DNA of 34,618 bases from Henriciella sp. Its GTDB lineage: Bacteria; Pseudomonadota; Alphaproteobacteria; Caulobacterales; Hyphomonadaceae. The translations under genes were made by a program, and so were the position numbers. The DNA lies in assembly GCA_012960415.1 (NCBI GenBank), contig DUBH01000062.1, forward strand, positions 42,275-76,892, given 5' to 3'. The first letter of the stretch is position 1, and each line of letters begins with the position of its first letter. Of this stretch, positions 34,561 to 34,618 are shown in pieces. The notes beneath the pieces are model-generated. The model had not been told where the DNA came from, did no database searches, and was given only the letters and a program-made list of their open reading frames with translations.

Positions 34561-34618
34561 GTCATCCTCTCTGGCTTGTAAAGTGACCGGTGGTCTTTCG
34601 ATCCGGCCGCCTGGTTTG

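Overview
The window is the near-complete ribosomal protein / RNA polymerase super-cluster of an alphaproteobacterium. Points in favour are: adk directly after secY with no rpmJ, a short-lid adenylate kinase, a zinc-free 101-aa S14, the alphaproteobacterial form of alpha-CTD, and moderately high GC. A Hyphomonadaceae-like marine lineage is my guess from overall protein character. It is not proven.

Layout. Everything ribosomal is on the minus strand, so read from the right end: rplK-rplA; terminator; a 412-bp gap carrying the rplJ promoter and leader; rplJ-rplL; a hairpin spacer; rpoB-rpoC; a hairpin plus promoter; rpsL-rpsG-fusA-tuf; a strong terminator. After this comes a 4.9-kb interruption (about 13.95-18.85 kb). 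The minus strand then resumes with the S10 operon (rpsJ-rplC-rplD-rplW-rplB-rpsS-rplV-rpsC-rplP-rpmC-rpsQ). It runs without a break into the spc operon (rplN-rplX-rplE-rpsN-rpsH-rplF-rplR-rpsE-rpmD-rplO-secY-adk). After a short gap with its own promoter follows the alpha operon (rpsM-rpsK-rpoA-rplQ). rplQ is cut by the left edge. Spacing is very tight, with several ATGA, TAATG and 8-nt overlaps.

The interruption between tuf and rpsJ is the accessory part. It holds a GTG-started cytidine deaminase (cdd, plus strand), a convergent minus-strand fusion of a LuxR-type HTH with an alpha/beta-hydrolase, and two divergent plus-strand genes. These two encode secreted cysteine-paired Sel1/Hcp-like repeat proteins and end at a good intrinsic terminator. 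The 178 bp between the fusion gene and the repeat genes carries two strong palindromes that look like operators. The simplest reading is a self-contained regulator/secreted-protein locus placed between two housekeeping operons.

Regulation. Candidate sigma70-type promoters of the form TTGACG-N16/17-TAnnAC can be read upstream of rpsM, rpsJ and rpsL, and a related TTGCGG-N17-TAACAG upstream of rplJ. The octamer TTGACGGG occurs four times in the gaps upstream of rpsJ, rpsL and rplJ. At two operon junctions (adk/rpsM and rpoC/rpsL) the -35 hexamer lies inside a perfect 10-bp inverted repeat placed just after the stop codon of the upstream operon.
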